A stretch of DNA of 64,000 nucleotides, taken from contig NZ_FNRG01000005.1 of the NCBI RefSeq assembly GCF_900107835.1, forward strand, positions 102,899 to 166,898. The letters run 5' to 3'. Of the stretch, positions 37,890-46,355 are shown piece after piece. Every line of letters starts with the position of its first letter. Positions within the stretch are counted from its first letter, which is position 1. Below the pieces are notes generated by a model. That model ran no database searches, was not told where the DNA came from, and saw only the letters and a list, made by a program, of their open reading frames with translations. Both the position numbers and the translations under genes were made by a program. Source of the stretch: Oribacterium sp. KHPX15. GTDB taxonomy: Bacteria > Bacillota > Clostridia > Lachnospirales > Lachnospiraceae.

Positions 37890-38020
37890 AAAATTCGCCT
37901 TTCTGCGATGACTCACCTATAAGGAAGTATCAATGCGGATTCATTTGAACCGCCCGGCTCCCATGATCGAAAATCGTGGGCAGTCTTGTATCATTCTACT
38001 TTTTAAACTATATAATTATA
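37890..38020 (-). promoter_or_regulatory. Promoter and structured leader of the NlpC/P60 gene
   Basis: On the minus strand TATAAT (38015-38020) is a probable -10 with a weak -35. The leader of about 115 bases has a hairpin CCCACGAT/ATCATGGG followed by GAGCCGGG and a second stem around TGAATCC. GAGCCGGG and TGAATCC recall parts of the ydaO-yuaA (cyclic-di-AMP) riboswitch, which often precedes NlpC/P60 genes, but the rest of that motif is not clear. Treat as a candidate. Confidence 0.35.
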
Positions 38021-38085
38021 GCATCAGCATCATAAATTCATGTTACTTTATTCTTACAATACTATAATAGAGAAGGGAAAAAGAA

Positions 38086-38119
38086 GTAAAACCGGAGTCC
38101 TCACGGGCTCCGGTTTTAC
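38086..38119. terminator. Terminator of tRNA-Lys
   Basis: A stem of about 10 bp (AAAACCGGAG at 38088-38097 with CTCCGGTTTT at 38108-38117) flanked by A and T runs lies about 38 bases past the tRNA 3' end on the minus strand. Confidence 0.85.
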
Positions 38120-38155
38120 TGATGCTGACATTATGTACTTTTAAGCAACAAAAAA

Positions 38156-38228
38156 TGCACCTTCAGGGACTTGAACCCTGGACAAACGGATTAAGAGTCC
38201 GCTGCTCTACCAACTGAGCTAAAGGTGC
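38156..38228 (-). tRNA. tRNA-Lys(CUU)
   Basis: The 73-base cloverleaf is complete: acceptor stem GCACCTT with AAGGTGC, D-loop AGCTCAGTTGGTAGAGC, anticodon stem-loop CGGACTCTTAATCCG with anticodon CTT, T-arm CAGGGTTCAAGTCCCTG, and discriminator A. CCA is not encoded. A hairpin (GCGCTC/GAGCGC, about 38239-38254) lies just upstream in the leader. Confidence 0.97.
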
Positions 38229-38260
38229 ATGTCTTATGCGCTCTTTTTGAGCGCTTGTTT

Positions 38261-38289
38261 ATAATACATAATCAGTTGGGGGTTGTCAA
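38261..38289 (-). promoter_or_regulatory. tRNA-Lys promoter
   Basis: On the minus strand TTGACA (38284-38289) and TATTAT (38261-38266) are 17 bases apart, 32 bases upstream of the mature tRNA. Confidence 0.85.
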
Positions 38290-38382
38290 TAACTTTTTGA
38301 AATTTTTTTAATCCTGTTTTTGGTTACAGTTCAGCCGTCACCTATGGTCCCATAGGCTGAGCTGTTTCTGCTTCTTTTCATA

Positions 38383-39036
38383 TCACTGTATGGCGATAAG
38401 TTTATATATAGGATTACCCTTTGCCGAAAACTTCTCTTCGTACTCAGTCATAACATTTCCTTCATTCATAGAAGAGTCATTATGCAGATCTCTTGTTACA
38501 GCTGTAAGCTTCCAGCCTGATTCAGGGATAGACTCAAGAGAATAGTCAAAGAGTCCTGTGTTATCCGTTTTAAATTCAAGCTGACCATCCACTTTAAGGA
38601 ACTCCTTATATATCTTCATAAAAACAGGACTTGTCAAACGTCGGTTAGCCTGTCTGTCTTTAGGCCAGGGATCGGAAAAATTAAGATAAATCCTGTCTAC
38701 CTCCCCGGGAGCAAAAACATCTGACAACATCCTGGCATCAATGGAGATAAATGTGAGATTATCTAGCTTTATGCCTTCACTTTCAAGAGCTTCCCTCTTT
38801 TTTATAGCTTTCAATATAACTGTGTCATATCTTTCTATACCTATAAAATTAATATCTCTGTTTTCCGCAGCCATCTTTTCGATAAACTGTCCTTTTCCCA
38901 TTCCAATCTCAATCCTTATGGGGTTATCATTTCCAAAATACTCTTTCCACTTTCCTTTATTCTTTTCCGGATCATGTGTTACATACTCTGAATTTGCCAC
39001 AAAATCTTCAGATCCTGTTATATGTCTTAATCTCAT
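38383..39036 (-). CDS. trmB: tRNA (guanine-N7)-methyltransferase TrmB
   Basis: TrmB makes m7G46 in the tRNA variable loop. The SAM-binding motif is IRIEIGMGKGQFI, followed by NFIGIERYD. The family signature is YLNFSDPWPK, and the RRLTSPVF motif and FKTDN near the C-terminus are also present. The length of 217 is normal. AAAGG precedes the ATG. It is a single gene, convergent with nothing, ending near the tRNA promoter. Confidence 0.96.
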   Translation of the reverse strand: MRLRHITGSEDFVANSEYVTHDPEKNKGKWKEYFGNDNPIRIEIGMGKGQFIEKMAAENRDINFIGIERYDTVILKAIKKREALESEGIKLDNLTFISIDARMLSDVFAPGEVDRIYLNFSDPWPKDRQANRRLTSPVFMKIYKEFLKVDGQLEFKTDNTGLFDYSLESIPESGWKLTAVTRDLHNDSSMNEGNVMTEYEEKFSAKGNPIYKLIAIQ

Positions 39037-39113
39037 CTTAAATACCTTTCATTTTATATTTTTACTATGTTTAACATAGATTCTTTTTTTCATCAAGTCT
39101 GTAGCTGCTTCCC

Positions 39114-39142
39114 TTGAAGTGACTTTTGAAATTGAGTATACT
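39114..39142 (+). promoter_or_regulatory. Promoter of the SH3-domain protein gene
   Basis: TTGAAG (39114-39119) and TATACT (39137-39142) are 17 bases apart; the ATG lies 35 bases past the -10. A second possible pair (TTGAAA 39126, TAATAT 39148) overlaps it. Confidence 0.65.
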
Positions 39143-39176
39143 AGATGTAATATGATTTCCGTTAAGGAGGTTTTTT

Positions 39177-40310
39177 ATGCCAACACCGAGAGAAACTAGT
39201 ATTTGGGGCAATATAAGAAGTGATCTTAACAAGGCTCAGCAGAGTATTCTGAATGGACAGTATTCCGAGGCCATGATCCTCGATAAGAGTATCCTTAAAA
39301 CTCTGGTTCGTTTACAAATTGATAAAGCTGTTCTGGTATCCAACAATCTTGAAAATGACATAGATCAGCTTTATAACAATCATCTTATTTCCGAAGAAAC
39401 AAGAAACAATTATCACACCATACGTGTATATGGAGAACAGGCGGAATCCGGTGAAGCTACATCCCAGACCGCTAATGATTCATTTTCTCTCATCAGAGAT
39501 GAACTTGCTCTTTATATGGATTCGCCTTCTGATTCCAGGCAGTCCATTCCTTCCTACACCCAGAATATAAGAGAGGCCGCACAGGCTGCTGATGACTATG
39601 GTGATGCCATGGAAGATGATGCAGATGCCTTTGATGAAACAGCACCGGAAAGTGATTTCCAGAATTCCGAAGATTTATCCGGAACATCCACCGGAAGCAC
39701 ACCTTCCTTTGTAAGCGGCCTTGGCAATGTAGATATTCCTCTGTCAAATACCTCCGCAGGAAGAGACTCAACCCAGAAACGTGCTTCACGTCCCACAAGG
39801 CCACTTCGCGACAGCGAACGTGTTACCAGAAATCAGGGACGCCGGATGTCACAGAGCAGAGACGGAAGGCCGGTACGCAGAGTTAAGAGAAGAAGAAGCA
39901 GCTCTCTTGATATGTACAATATCATGAAGTTTGCTATTCCTATCGCATGTATCATTCTTCTCATTATCCTTATAAAGATAATAATGGGGGGTTCCGACAG
40001 ATCCACAATCGAGACAACTCCTGCTGCAACAACAGAGGCAGTTATGGGAACAACAGCTGCTGCTGAGTCTGTTCCCGAGGAAACTGCAGCTCCCGAGACT
40101 GAAGCAGTATCTTCTGTCTGGGTAACAACCACAGGTGTTAAGGTTCGTACAGAGCCTAATACAGATTGTGAGGTTCTTGAAGTTCTTGATGCAGGCGTCC
40201 AGGTAACCTATAAGGGTGATGCCAATGACGAATGGATACAGATCGACTTCAACGGCCGTGATGCATACCTGAACAAGCAGTTTGTTCAGCCTGTTGCCTC
40301 TGAAGCATAA
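39177..40310 (+). CDS. Membrane-anchored protein with C-terminal bacterial SH3 domain
   Basis: The N-terminal 110 residues form a cytoplasmic helical domain (IRSDLNKAQQSILNGQYSEAMILDKSILKTLVRLQ); I do not recognise its family. A Ser/Asp-rich disordered stretch and a very basic patch (VRRVKRRRSSS) precede one membrane segment (FAIPIACIILLIILIKIIM, about 258-277). A Thr/Glu-rich spacer outside leads to an SH3-like domain (VWVTTTGVKVRTEPNTDCEV...YLNKQFVQPV), a fold that often binds cell-wall peptides. A strong ribosome site (AAGGAGG) precedes the ATG, and a terminator follows. Confidence 0.82.
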   Translation: MPTPRETSIWGNIRSDLNKAQQSILNGQYSEAMILDKSILKTLVRLQIDKAVLVSNNLENDIDQLYNNHLISEETRNNYHTIRVYGEQAESGEATSQTANDSFSLIRDELALYMDSPSDSRQSIPSYTQNIREAAQAADDYGDAMEDDADAFDETAPESDFQNSEDLSGTSTGSTPSFVSGLGNVDIPLSNTSAGRDSTQKRASRPTRPLRDSERVTRNQGRRMSQSRDGRPVRRVKRRRSSSLDMYNIMKFAIPIACIILLIILIKIIMGGSDRSTIETTPAATTEAVMGTTAAAESVPEETAAPETEAVSSVWVTTTGVKVRTEPNTDCEVLEVLDAGVQVTYKGDANDEWIQIDFNGRDAYLNKQFVQPVASEA

Positions 40311-40325
40311 TAATTGATCAAAACC

Positions 40326-40355
40326 AAAAGCTTCCGGTTTTCCGGAAGCTTTTTT
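40326..40355 (+). terminator. Terminator of the SH3-domain protein gene
   Basis: A 12-bp stem (AAAAGCTTCCGG with its complement, 4-base loop) followed by six T residues starts 16 bases past the stop. Confidence 0.92.
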
Positions 40356-40368
40356 AATTTCAGAGTTA

Positions 40369-40412
40369 TCCACCGGTGACGGTTCTAGCGGTTGAGAACC
40401 GTCACCGGTGGA
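40369..40412. repeat. Perfect 18-bp inverted repeat upstream of the response-regulator operon
   Basis: Arms 40369-40386 and 40395-40412 are perfectly complementary, with an 8-base spacer. The core is CCGGTGACGGTTCT. There is no T run. It ends 17 bases before the -35 of the two-component operon, so it may be an operator, a transcript-end structure or a dispersed palindromic element. Confidence 0.85.
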
Positions 40413-40429
40413 TTTCCTTCCGACTTTCT

Positions 40430-40458
40430 TTGCATTGAATAAGCCAATAATGTATAAT
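40430..40458 (+). promoter_or_regulatory. Promoter of the two-component/carboxypeptidase operon
   Basis: TTGCAT (40430-40435) and TATAAT (40453-40458) are 17 bases apart. AGGAGG precedes the first ATG, 58 bases past the -10. Confidence 0.8.
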
Positions 40459-40516
40459 AATGTAGTTTATTAGTATCTAAGGATACCTATTTCACCTACC
40501 AACAGGAGGTTTTTAT

Positions 40517-41227
40517 ATGCAGACAATTCTTGTATGTGACGACGACAAGCAGATCGTCGAAGCCATTTCCATCTATCTTACCGGAGAAGGATTCAACGTC
40601 CTTAAAGCTTATGACGGCTACGATGTTCTGGAGATCATGGAACAGCACAGAGTAGATCTTCTCATCATTGACGTAATGATGCCCGGACTTGACGGAGTTC
40701 ATACTGTTTTAAAGATAAGGGAGACCAGCTCCATACCTATCATCATGCTTTCCGCAAAGGGTGAGGACAATGACAAGATCCTTGGTCTTAATGTGGGCGC
40801 AGATGACTATCTCACCAAACCTTATAATCCTCTGGAGCTTATCGCCAGAGTAAAATCACAGCTCCGCAGATATACCCAGCTGGGAAACATCGGAGAGGCT
40901 GACAACGGAAATATTTTTGCCTGTGGTGGTCTCGTGATGAATGACGATACAAAGGAGGTTACTGTTGATGGCAATGCCGTAAAGCTAACACCCATCGAAT
41001 ACAATATCCTTCTTCTCCTGGTAAAGAATGCCGGCAAGGTTTTCTCTATTGACGACATTTACACTTCCATCTGGAATGAGGAAGCAATCGGTGCAGATAA
41101 TACTGTAGCTGTCCATATACGTCACATACGTGAGAAAATCGAAATAAATCCTCGTGAACCGAGATATCTTAAAGTAGTATGGGGTGTAGGCTATAAAATC
41201 GAAAAACAGGACTCTGCTAAATCATGA
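40517..41227 (+). CDS. OmpR/PhoB-family response regulator
   Basis: The receiver domain has the acidic pocket D8/D9, the phospho-acceptor D52 (LLIIDVMMPG) and K in YLTKPYNP. The C-terminal winged helix (VKLTPIEYNILLLLVKNAGKVFSIDDIYTSIW) is of the OmpR type. The length of 236 is normal. The stop overlaps the start of the kinase gene in an ATGA, so the two are co-translated. The operon also encodes a D,D-carboxypeptidase, suggesting control of cell-wall or envelope genes. Confidence 0.96.
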   Translation: MQTILVCDDDKQIVEAISIYLTGEGFNVLKAYDGYDVLEIMEQHRVDLLIIDVMMPGLDGVHTVLKIRETSSIPIIMLSAKGEDNDKILGLNVGADDYLTKPYNPLELIARVKSQLRRYTQLGNIGEADNGNIFACGGLVMNDDTKEVTVDGNAVKLTPIEYNILLLLVKNAGKVFSIDDIYTSIWNEEAIGADNTVAVHIRHIREKIEINPREPRYLKVVWGVGYKIEKQDSAKS

Positions 41228-43404
41228 AACGAATCATCCTTACAATAATTAATTTTGTATCAATAATCCTTATCATCTGCAGTATCGGAGTCCTGACTTT
41301 CGGTGCTGCAGAGGGCTCAGCCCTGGAGTATGTCCGTCAGCCCGATTATGTAAAGAGCGCCTCATACGAATCCAAGACAAATGAGATGATGACTGATGTT
41401 TTCGACTACGTCCAGCTCACTGATATTTTTGAGAAAGACGGAAAACTGGACCTTGGTCTCATCATAGCTCAGGCTGACATACAGGGACAAAATGTTTCCT
41501 ACTCCCTGGATTATCTCATACAGTACGCAAGATCCATGGGCTATTATTTTGATTCCTGGAATCGTCTCAGAAATGATGGATCAAGAACCATTTCAAAGGA
41601 AGAAGACGAACTCAATCACCAGATAATCGTTCAATATCGTGCTTATCTTCCTAATTATAAACAAACCAGCCCTACAGACGGTCAGATGTCTCTTGGCACT
41701 TTGGCGGAAGAAGCATTAACCTACCTTGCCAGGTATTATGCAGTAAAAAATGAGTTCGATAAAAGTGCAACCAACTTTTTCTTTAACGTAAGATATACCA
41801 CAAAGGGTAAGGAGGTGGTTTTCACAAATGATCCGGACCGGAAAGAAGAAGATATTCGATCCCTTCCGAGTTTTGTCTATGTGGATTCCAATTCACTCCA
41901 GGTATCAACAAGTTTCAATAATATCCCGCAAAACCTTATCCCGCTTTTACAGGCACGAAATCCATTTCAGTCAGACAGCTCACAATACTACTATTCTGTG
42001 GGCATAGATACTGATTTTCCTAACGATGATATCCTGAAAAACAATGCAGAGGTTTATAACAGTCGAAGAATCTCAAGCATCTCCGGACTCCTGATGCTTT
42101 CACTTTCCTCTATTGTTGCGATTCTCTCTCTTGTATATCTTGCCCTTAAAACCGGACAGAGTGAGGACAGCTCGGATAAAAAAATCCATCTGTATAAGAT
42201 AGACTATTGTCCAACAGAGATTATTATTTCCGCTTTCTTTATCTGGGGATTTGTCGCAGAAATGGTAGCCCCTCAGTTTATTGAATCTGTGGAAAATGTT
42301 ATCGGGTTCCTTGACAACTGGGATTTCTGGGCATCAGCATTAAGCTTTCTCCTTAAGTATATGCTGTTTGTTCCAATGTTGTTTTCGCTGATAAGAAATT
42401 ATAAAGCGGATCGTTTGTGGAAATCATCATTACTGAAGAAGATATGCGATCTTTTCGGGCATTACATTTTCAGCGCTGAAAAAACGACCTCAAAGCTTTT
42501 CAGTTATCTGCTGTTTGTTTTACCGAACCTTTTAGCATTTGCAATGATAGTTTTCCTTTTTGTCCGTTTCTATAAGATGGCAAGTCTAAATGCTTTAATG
42601 CTTGCCCTTGCGATACTTCTGATCATTCTGTCCATTGATTTTTATGCCTGGCACATAGCAACAGGTCTCAGTCATGCTGTTGATGAACAGGTTAAGTCCG
42701 AACGTTTAAAGGCTGACCTTATCACCAACGTTTCCCATGACCTGAAGACACCTCTGACATCCATCATAAGCTATGTAGACCTGCTTAAACGTGAGGAGAT
42801 AGATAATCCGAGAGTTCAGGAGTATATAAAAGTACTTGACCAGAAATCAACCAGACTTAAAACATTGACAGAGGATCTGGTTGAAGCAAGTAAGGCAAGC
42901 TCAGGAAACGTCAAAATAGACTTTGCGGATATCAATTACAACGAGATAGTTGAACAGGCGCTTGGTGAGTTCGAAGACAAGACCCATGCCGCAAAGCTTG
43001 AAGTGATACTCAATTACCCTGATCATCCTGTTATGATCAGTGCCGACGGAAGACATCTTTGGAGAGTTATCGAAAATCTTTTAAATAACTGCTGTAAATA
43101 CGCTCTCCGGGAATCAAGAGTTTACGTGGATATCACTGAAGACGAGGATTCAGGTACAGCAACATGTACCATAAAAAATATCTCCTCAAGGCCCCTTAAC
43201 ATTTCTCCGGAGGAACTCACAGAGAGATTTGTAAGAGGCGATGTAAGCCGTACAACTGAGGGTTCGGGTCTCGGACTCTCCATAGCAAAAAGCCTGACAA
43301 AGCTTATGAACGGAGAGCTTGTTATAAGCATTGACGGAGATTTATATAAAGCCTCCGTTGTTCTGAAAAAGGCTGTGAAAGAAGTAAATGATACAAAAGA
43401 TTAA
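41224..43404 (+). CDS. Sensor histidine kinase with multi-span membrane domain
   Basis: One N-terminal membrane segment precedes an outer sensor region of about 250 residues (30-280), then five or so membrane segments between about 282 and 480 (for example LLMLSLSSIVAILSLVYLAL and LFVLPNLLAFAMIVFLFV). The dimerisation box is NVSHDLKTPLTSIISY with H505. The ATPase domain shows the N box ENLLNNCCKYA and the G2 box GSGLGLSIAKSL; the G1 box is not obvious. No HAMP domain is seen. The membrane section is unusually long, and the ligand is unknown. The next gene starts 17 bases before this one ends. Confidence 0.93.
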   Translation: MKRIILTIINFVSIILIICSIGVLTFGAAEGSALEYVRQPDYVKSASYESKTNEMMTDVFDYVQLTDIFEKDGKLDLGLIIAQADIQGQNVSYSLDYLIQYARSMGYYFDSWNRLRNDGSRTISKEEDELNHQIIVQYRAYLPNYKQTSPTDGQMSLGTLAEEALTYLARYYAVKNEFDKSATNFFFNVRYTTKGKEVVFTNDPDRKEEDIRSLPSFVYVDSNSLQVSTSFNNIPQNLIPLLQARNPFQSDSSQYYYSVGIDTDFPNDDILKNNAEVYNSRRISSISGLLMLSLSSIVAILSLVYLALKTGQSEDSSDKKIHLYKIDYCPTEIIISAFFIWGFVAEMVAPQFIESVENVIGFLDNWDFWASALSFLLKYMLFVPMLFSLIRNYKADRLWKSSLLKKICDLFGHYIFSAEKTTSKLFSYLLFVLPNLLAFAMIVFLFVRFYKMASLNALMLALAILLIILSIDFYAWHIATGLSHAVDEQVKSERLKADLITNVSHDLKTPLTSIISYVDLLKREEIDNPRVQEYIKVLDQKSTRLKTLTEDLVEASKASSGNVKIDFADINYNEIVEQALGEFEDKTHAAKLEVILNYPDHPVMISADGRHLWRVIENLLNNCCKYALRESRVYVDITEDEDSGTATCTIKNISSRPLNISPEELTERFVRGDVSRTTEGSGLGLSIAKSLTKLMNGELVISIDGDLYKASVVLKKAVKEVNDTKD

Positions 43405-44983
43405 ATCCTACATAAATAAAAAAAGGCTGTTCAGGCAGATTTTTATAACCCTTGCGTCAGTTTTCATTTTCACCTCAAGGTGCTATGCCGAAGGATGGCC
43501 ACGGGCTGACTTTGATATCGTATCGGACGGAGCGATCCTGATGGACGCCGACTCAGGTGCCATTCTTTATGAAAAGAATGCAACCACCGCCTATTATCCG
43601 GCTTCCATAACAAAGGTCCTTACAGCGATCCTTGTTCTTGAGAACTGTGATAATCTGGAGGACAAGGTCACATTTTCCTATGCAGCGGTAAATACGAATC
43701 TGGAACCTAATTCAACCATCATCGGTGCGGTGCCGGGTGACAAGCTTTCAGTGCGTGACTGTCTTTACGGACTCCTGCTTCATTCAGCCAATGACTGTGC
43801 CAATGCTTTGGCCGAGTATATTGCAAAAACCAATGAAAATTTTGCAGATCTTATGAATGAAAAGGCCGCGGAGCTTGGATGTGTTAATTCTCATTTTGTA
43901 AATCCTTCGGGACTTAACGATCCGGATCATTATACCTGTGCATATGATTATGCAAAGATCATGCAGTATGCCATAAAAAATGACACATTCCGAAGTATTG
44001 ATGCCACACAGGCTTATACCCATGCACCCATAACAAAATATCCAAATGTTGATGACAGCGAGAATACTGTTTACGCCCATCATCATATGATGAGAAAAAG
44101 CTATTCGGACTACTATCCCGGAGTTTTTGCAGGAAAGACCGGATATACAACATTGGCAGGAAACACCCTGGTCACGGCTTGTGAAAGAGACGGCATGACT
44201 CTTATCTCAGTTATACTTAACGGTCACAGTGCACAGTACTCAGATACCAAAAAACTCTTCGATTTTGGCTATGAGAATTTCTATTCAATCAGTGCCCGGG
44301 AAAACGATAAGAATCTGAGTAAGCTCTCCAGCAATATGAAGGTTTATGGCATCCAGCTTATAGACTCAATCGGCTTTGACATCTCTCCCTCATATCATAT
44401 TACTGTACCTAAAGGAGATACCATAGATGCTGTCACGGATACTCTTACCTATGATCTTAGTGAAGAAGAAAAATCCGACGGATCCTTCGCACGTATCGAC
44501 TATAGTTACGGTGACAAGGAGGTAGGAAAAGCCTATATCAAATTAAGCGATAATTCTCTGAAGACCAAACTAAGCAGTCAGCTTGCGGAAGAAGCTTCGG
44601 AAGCAGGATCCGTGAAACTGCCGGAGGAAACCATTCCGGAAACCATAAGTATCACCAACAATGAATCCGATGTGGTTTACAATGAAAAATCCGAACGTCC
44701 TGAAGACCGGGAAAAACACGCTCCTATCATAGTAAACAATGAAGACGGGCGCCTTGAAATCTCCAAACCCATCAAACAATTACTGCTGATACTTGGATCT
44801 ATCGCTCTTGTTGCAGGTGTTATCTTCCTTGTTTACTACCTGTTTGAACGAAGAGAAGAATATGCCAACAACAGACGAAGGTCCCGCATGCTGAAGCATA
44901 CACGAGATCTTTCAAAGGCACAGAAGATACGAAGAGATATGCTTATGAACAGCCGCTCAAGAAAAAAATATACCAAAAAATAA
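43388..44983 (+). CDS. D-alanyl-D-alanine carboxypeptidase (peptidase S11, DacA type)
   Basis: This penicillin-binding enzyme trims the terminal D-Ala of stem peptides outside the membrane. After a signal peptide ending near CYAEG are the three active-site motifs: SITK (YYPASITKVL), SAN (LLHSANDCANAL) and KTG (AGKTGYTTLAG). A C-terminal membrane segment (LLLILGSIALVAGVIFLVYYLF) and a basic cytoplasmic tail anchor it; many DacA proteins instead use an amphipathic helix. The start overlaps the kinase gene by 17 bases, and a long hairpin follows. Confidence 0.95.
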   Translation: MIQKIKSYINKKRLFRQIFITLASVFIFTSRCYAEGWPRADFDIVSDGAILMDADSGAILYEKNATTAYYPASITKVLTAILVLENCDNLEDKVTFSYAAVNTNLEPNSTIIGAVPGDKLSVRDCLYGLLLHSANDCANALAEYIAKTNENFADLMNEKAAELGCVNSHFVNPSGLNDPDHYTCAYDYAKIMQYAIKNDTFRSIDATQAYTHAPITKYPNVDDSENTVYAHHHMMRKSYSDYYPGVFAGKTGYTTLAGNTLVTACERDGMTLISVILNGHSAQYSDTKKLFDFGYENFYSISARENDKNLSKLSSNMKVYGIQLIDSIGFDISPSYHITVPKGDTIDAVTDTLTYDLSEEEKSDGSFARIDYSYGDKEVGKAYIKLSDNSLKTKLSSQLAEEASEAGSVKLPEETIPETISITNNESDVVYNEKSERPEDREKHAPIIVNNEDGRLEISKPIKQLLLILGSIALVAGVIFLVYYLFERREEYANNRRRSRMLKHTRDLSKAQKIRRDMLMNSRSRKKYTKK

Positions 44984-45000
44984 AGAGCCCCCCTGTAGAT

Positions 45001-45065
45001 AAAAAAGGCACTGCAGAATTGATTTTGCTCCCATTGAACAAATCCATTCTGCAATGCCTTTTTTA
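45001..45065. terminator. Bidirectional terminator
   Basis: A long stem (A run, GGCA, TGCAGAAT pairing with ATTCTGCA, TGCC and T run) lies between the converging carboxypeptidase and metalloprotease genes. The loop is about 29 bases. Confidence 0.8.
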
Positions 45066-45614
45066 TTCCATACGGCCGATTATCACTCCGCCGTTTTCAT
45101 CAAGCCATTTACGTCTTTCCCTGTAATCAGGCAAAACCTTTTCAACCAGTGCCCAGAACTGAAAGGAATGATTCATTTCTTTTCTGTGGCATAACTCATG
45201 TACCACCACATAATCTATTATCTCCGGCGGTGTCAGCATAAGAAGACAGTTAAAGTTAAGATTACCTTTTGAACTGCAGCTTCCCCATCTGGACTTTTGG
45301 TTCCTTATGGTTATGCGTCCGTACTGAACTCCTACCTTGGGTGCGAAATATTCCACACGTTTTGGTATGTACTCCACAGCCTTATCCCCCAGTTTACTTA
45401 GTTCTTCATTACTGAGAGGTTCGACACTCTTCGCACGCTCTATTTCTTTCTTTACTTTATCCACATGATCCTTGATCCATTTTGCCCTTTTCTGCAGGAT
45501 TTCCTGTATTTCTGCATTGGTTGTATTATATGGAGCTTTAATGATCACTTCCGCTTTACTGTTGACTGTGATCACTACCGATTTTCTGTTACATCTCTGT
45601 ATCTCTATCTGCAT
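45063..45614 (-). CDS. YgjP-like (M48 superfamily) metallopeptidase
   Basis: The 183 residues match the YgjP/WLM group of cytoplasmic zinc peptidases: KSRWGSCSSKGNLNFNCLLM, then the HExxH motif in VVHELCHRKEMNHS, and a downstream acid region (FWALVEKVLPDYRERRKWL). No signal peptide or membrane segment is present. Substrates of this family are largely unknown. The upstream region is AT-rich; the gene is convergent with the carboxypeptidase gene. Confidence 0.88.
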   Translation of the reverse strand: MQIEIQRCNRKSVVITVNSKAEVIIKAPYNTTNAEIQEILQKRAKWIKDHVDKVKKEIERAKSVEPLSNEELSKLGDKAVEYIPKRVEYFAPKVGVQYGRITIRNQKSRWGSCSSKGNLNFNCLLMLTPPEIIDYVVVHELCHRKEMNHSFQFWALVEKVLPDYRERRKWLDENGGVIIGRME

Positions 45615-45654
45615 TTCTTTTATACCTCGGTGTCTATATTATCATATTTTAAAA

Positions 45655-45697
45655 TAAAAAAACGCCCAAACCGGGAATTCTCCCAGTCCAGGCGCCT
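45655..45697 (-). terminator. Probable terminator of the HPr-like gene
   Basis: An imperfect stem (CGCC 45663-45666 with GGCG 45691-45694, inner GGGA/TCCC pairing) is followed on the minus strand by a run of T residues. It starts 18 bases past the HPr-like stop. Confidence 0.6.
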
Positions 45698-45714
45698 TTT
45701 GCATTTTAAGCGGA

Positions 45715-45945
45715 TCACTCAACAATATAGTCCTTGAGAGAAACCTTTGCATCAGCAAGGTTCTCTGTTCTGACCTTAAGGTTTAAAACCTTTCCGAGAC
45801 CCATATAGATTATTCCAAGTACTGATTTTGCATCAACAATCTTTGATCCCTGAACAAGATCCATCTCGTACGGAAGTTTAGATGTTAATGCTACAAAATC
45901 GCCTACTGCTTCACGATTTGGAATCATAATGTTTAATTCACTCAT
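45715..45945 (-). CDS. HPr-like protein lacking the active-site histidine
   Basis: These 76 residues have the HPr fold pattern: a first strand, a helix (EAVGDFVALTSKLPYEM), GSKIVDAKSVLGIIYMGLG (the HPrK phosphorylation-site region, with the serine kept) and a last helix (LADAKVSLKDYI). The first-loop GLHARPA of HPr reads IPNREAVG here, so His15 is absent. It cannot pass phosphate in the PTS, much like the regulatory protein Crh. I start at 45945 because AGGAGG precedes that ATG; the longer frame (46011) has no ribosome site. Confidence 0.78.
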   Translation of the reverse strand: MSELNIMIPNREAVGDFVALTSKLPYEMDLVQGSKIVDAKSVLGIIYMGLGKVLNLKVRTENLADAKVSLKDYIVE

Positions 45946-46011
45946 CGTTTTTTCCTCCTGATATCTGCAATAAAAAACTTCTTTGTGATCACCTATCATA
46001 TCTGTAACCAC

Positions 46012-46355
46012 TTACACTCTGCTCTATGTCAATCGGTTTGCAGTATGATAACATCATACTTCTTAAATTGCAACGAGAAATATTTAAATTTAATTCTAAA
46101 GTCTTTCGAGCATCTGATATTTTTAATTTTTTAAATAAATTATTTTATATCTCACTCTTCCTTTTTGTTCTCAATTTCTCAAAGAATTACTTCATTTTCT
46201 CAACCATTGTGCAATATCTATTTATTTTTTTATTTTTTTGCTGACATTTTGGAATAATGTGCTATAATTTTAACTCGTGTGTGAAGTTTATAAGAAATGC
46301 CGGTTGCATCCGGCACATATTCAGCTCTTTGAAAACTGAATAAGGAGGGGATAAG
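46012..46355 (+). promoter_or_regulatory. Promoter and rRNA-like leader of a small gene
   Basis: The 344-base gap is very AT-rich to 46235. Then CTGACA (46241-46246) and an extended -10, TGCTATAAT (TATAAT at 46263-46268), 16 bases apart. The leader holds a hairpin ATGCCGG/CCGGCAC (46297-46315) and ATTCAGCTCTTTGAAAACTGAAT (46319-46341), which is itself an imperfect stem and closely resembles the boxA antitermination element that normally precedes 16S rRNA genes in Firmicutes. AAGGAGG follows. Confidence 0.7.

Noticed and set aside
38328..38366. Inverted repeat CAGTTCAGCC...GGCTGAGCTG as the trmB terminator
   Set aside because: It has stem pairing (including CCTATGG/CCATAGG) but no T run on either strand, so I did not call it a terminator.
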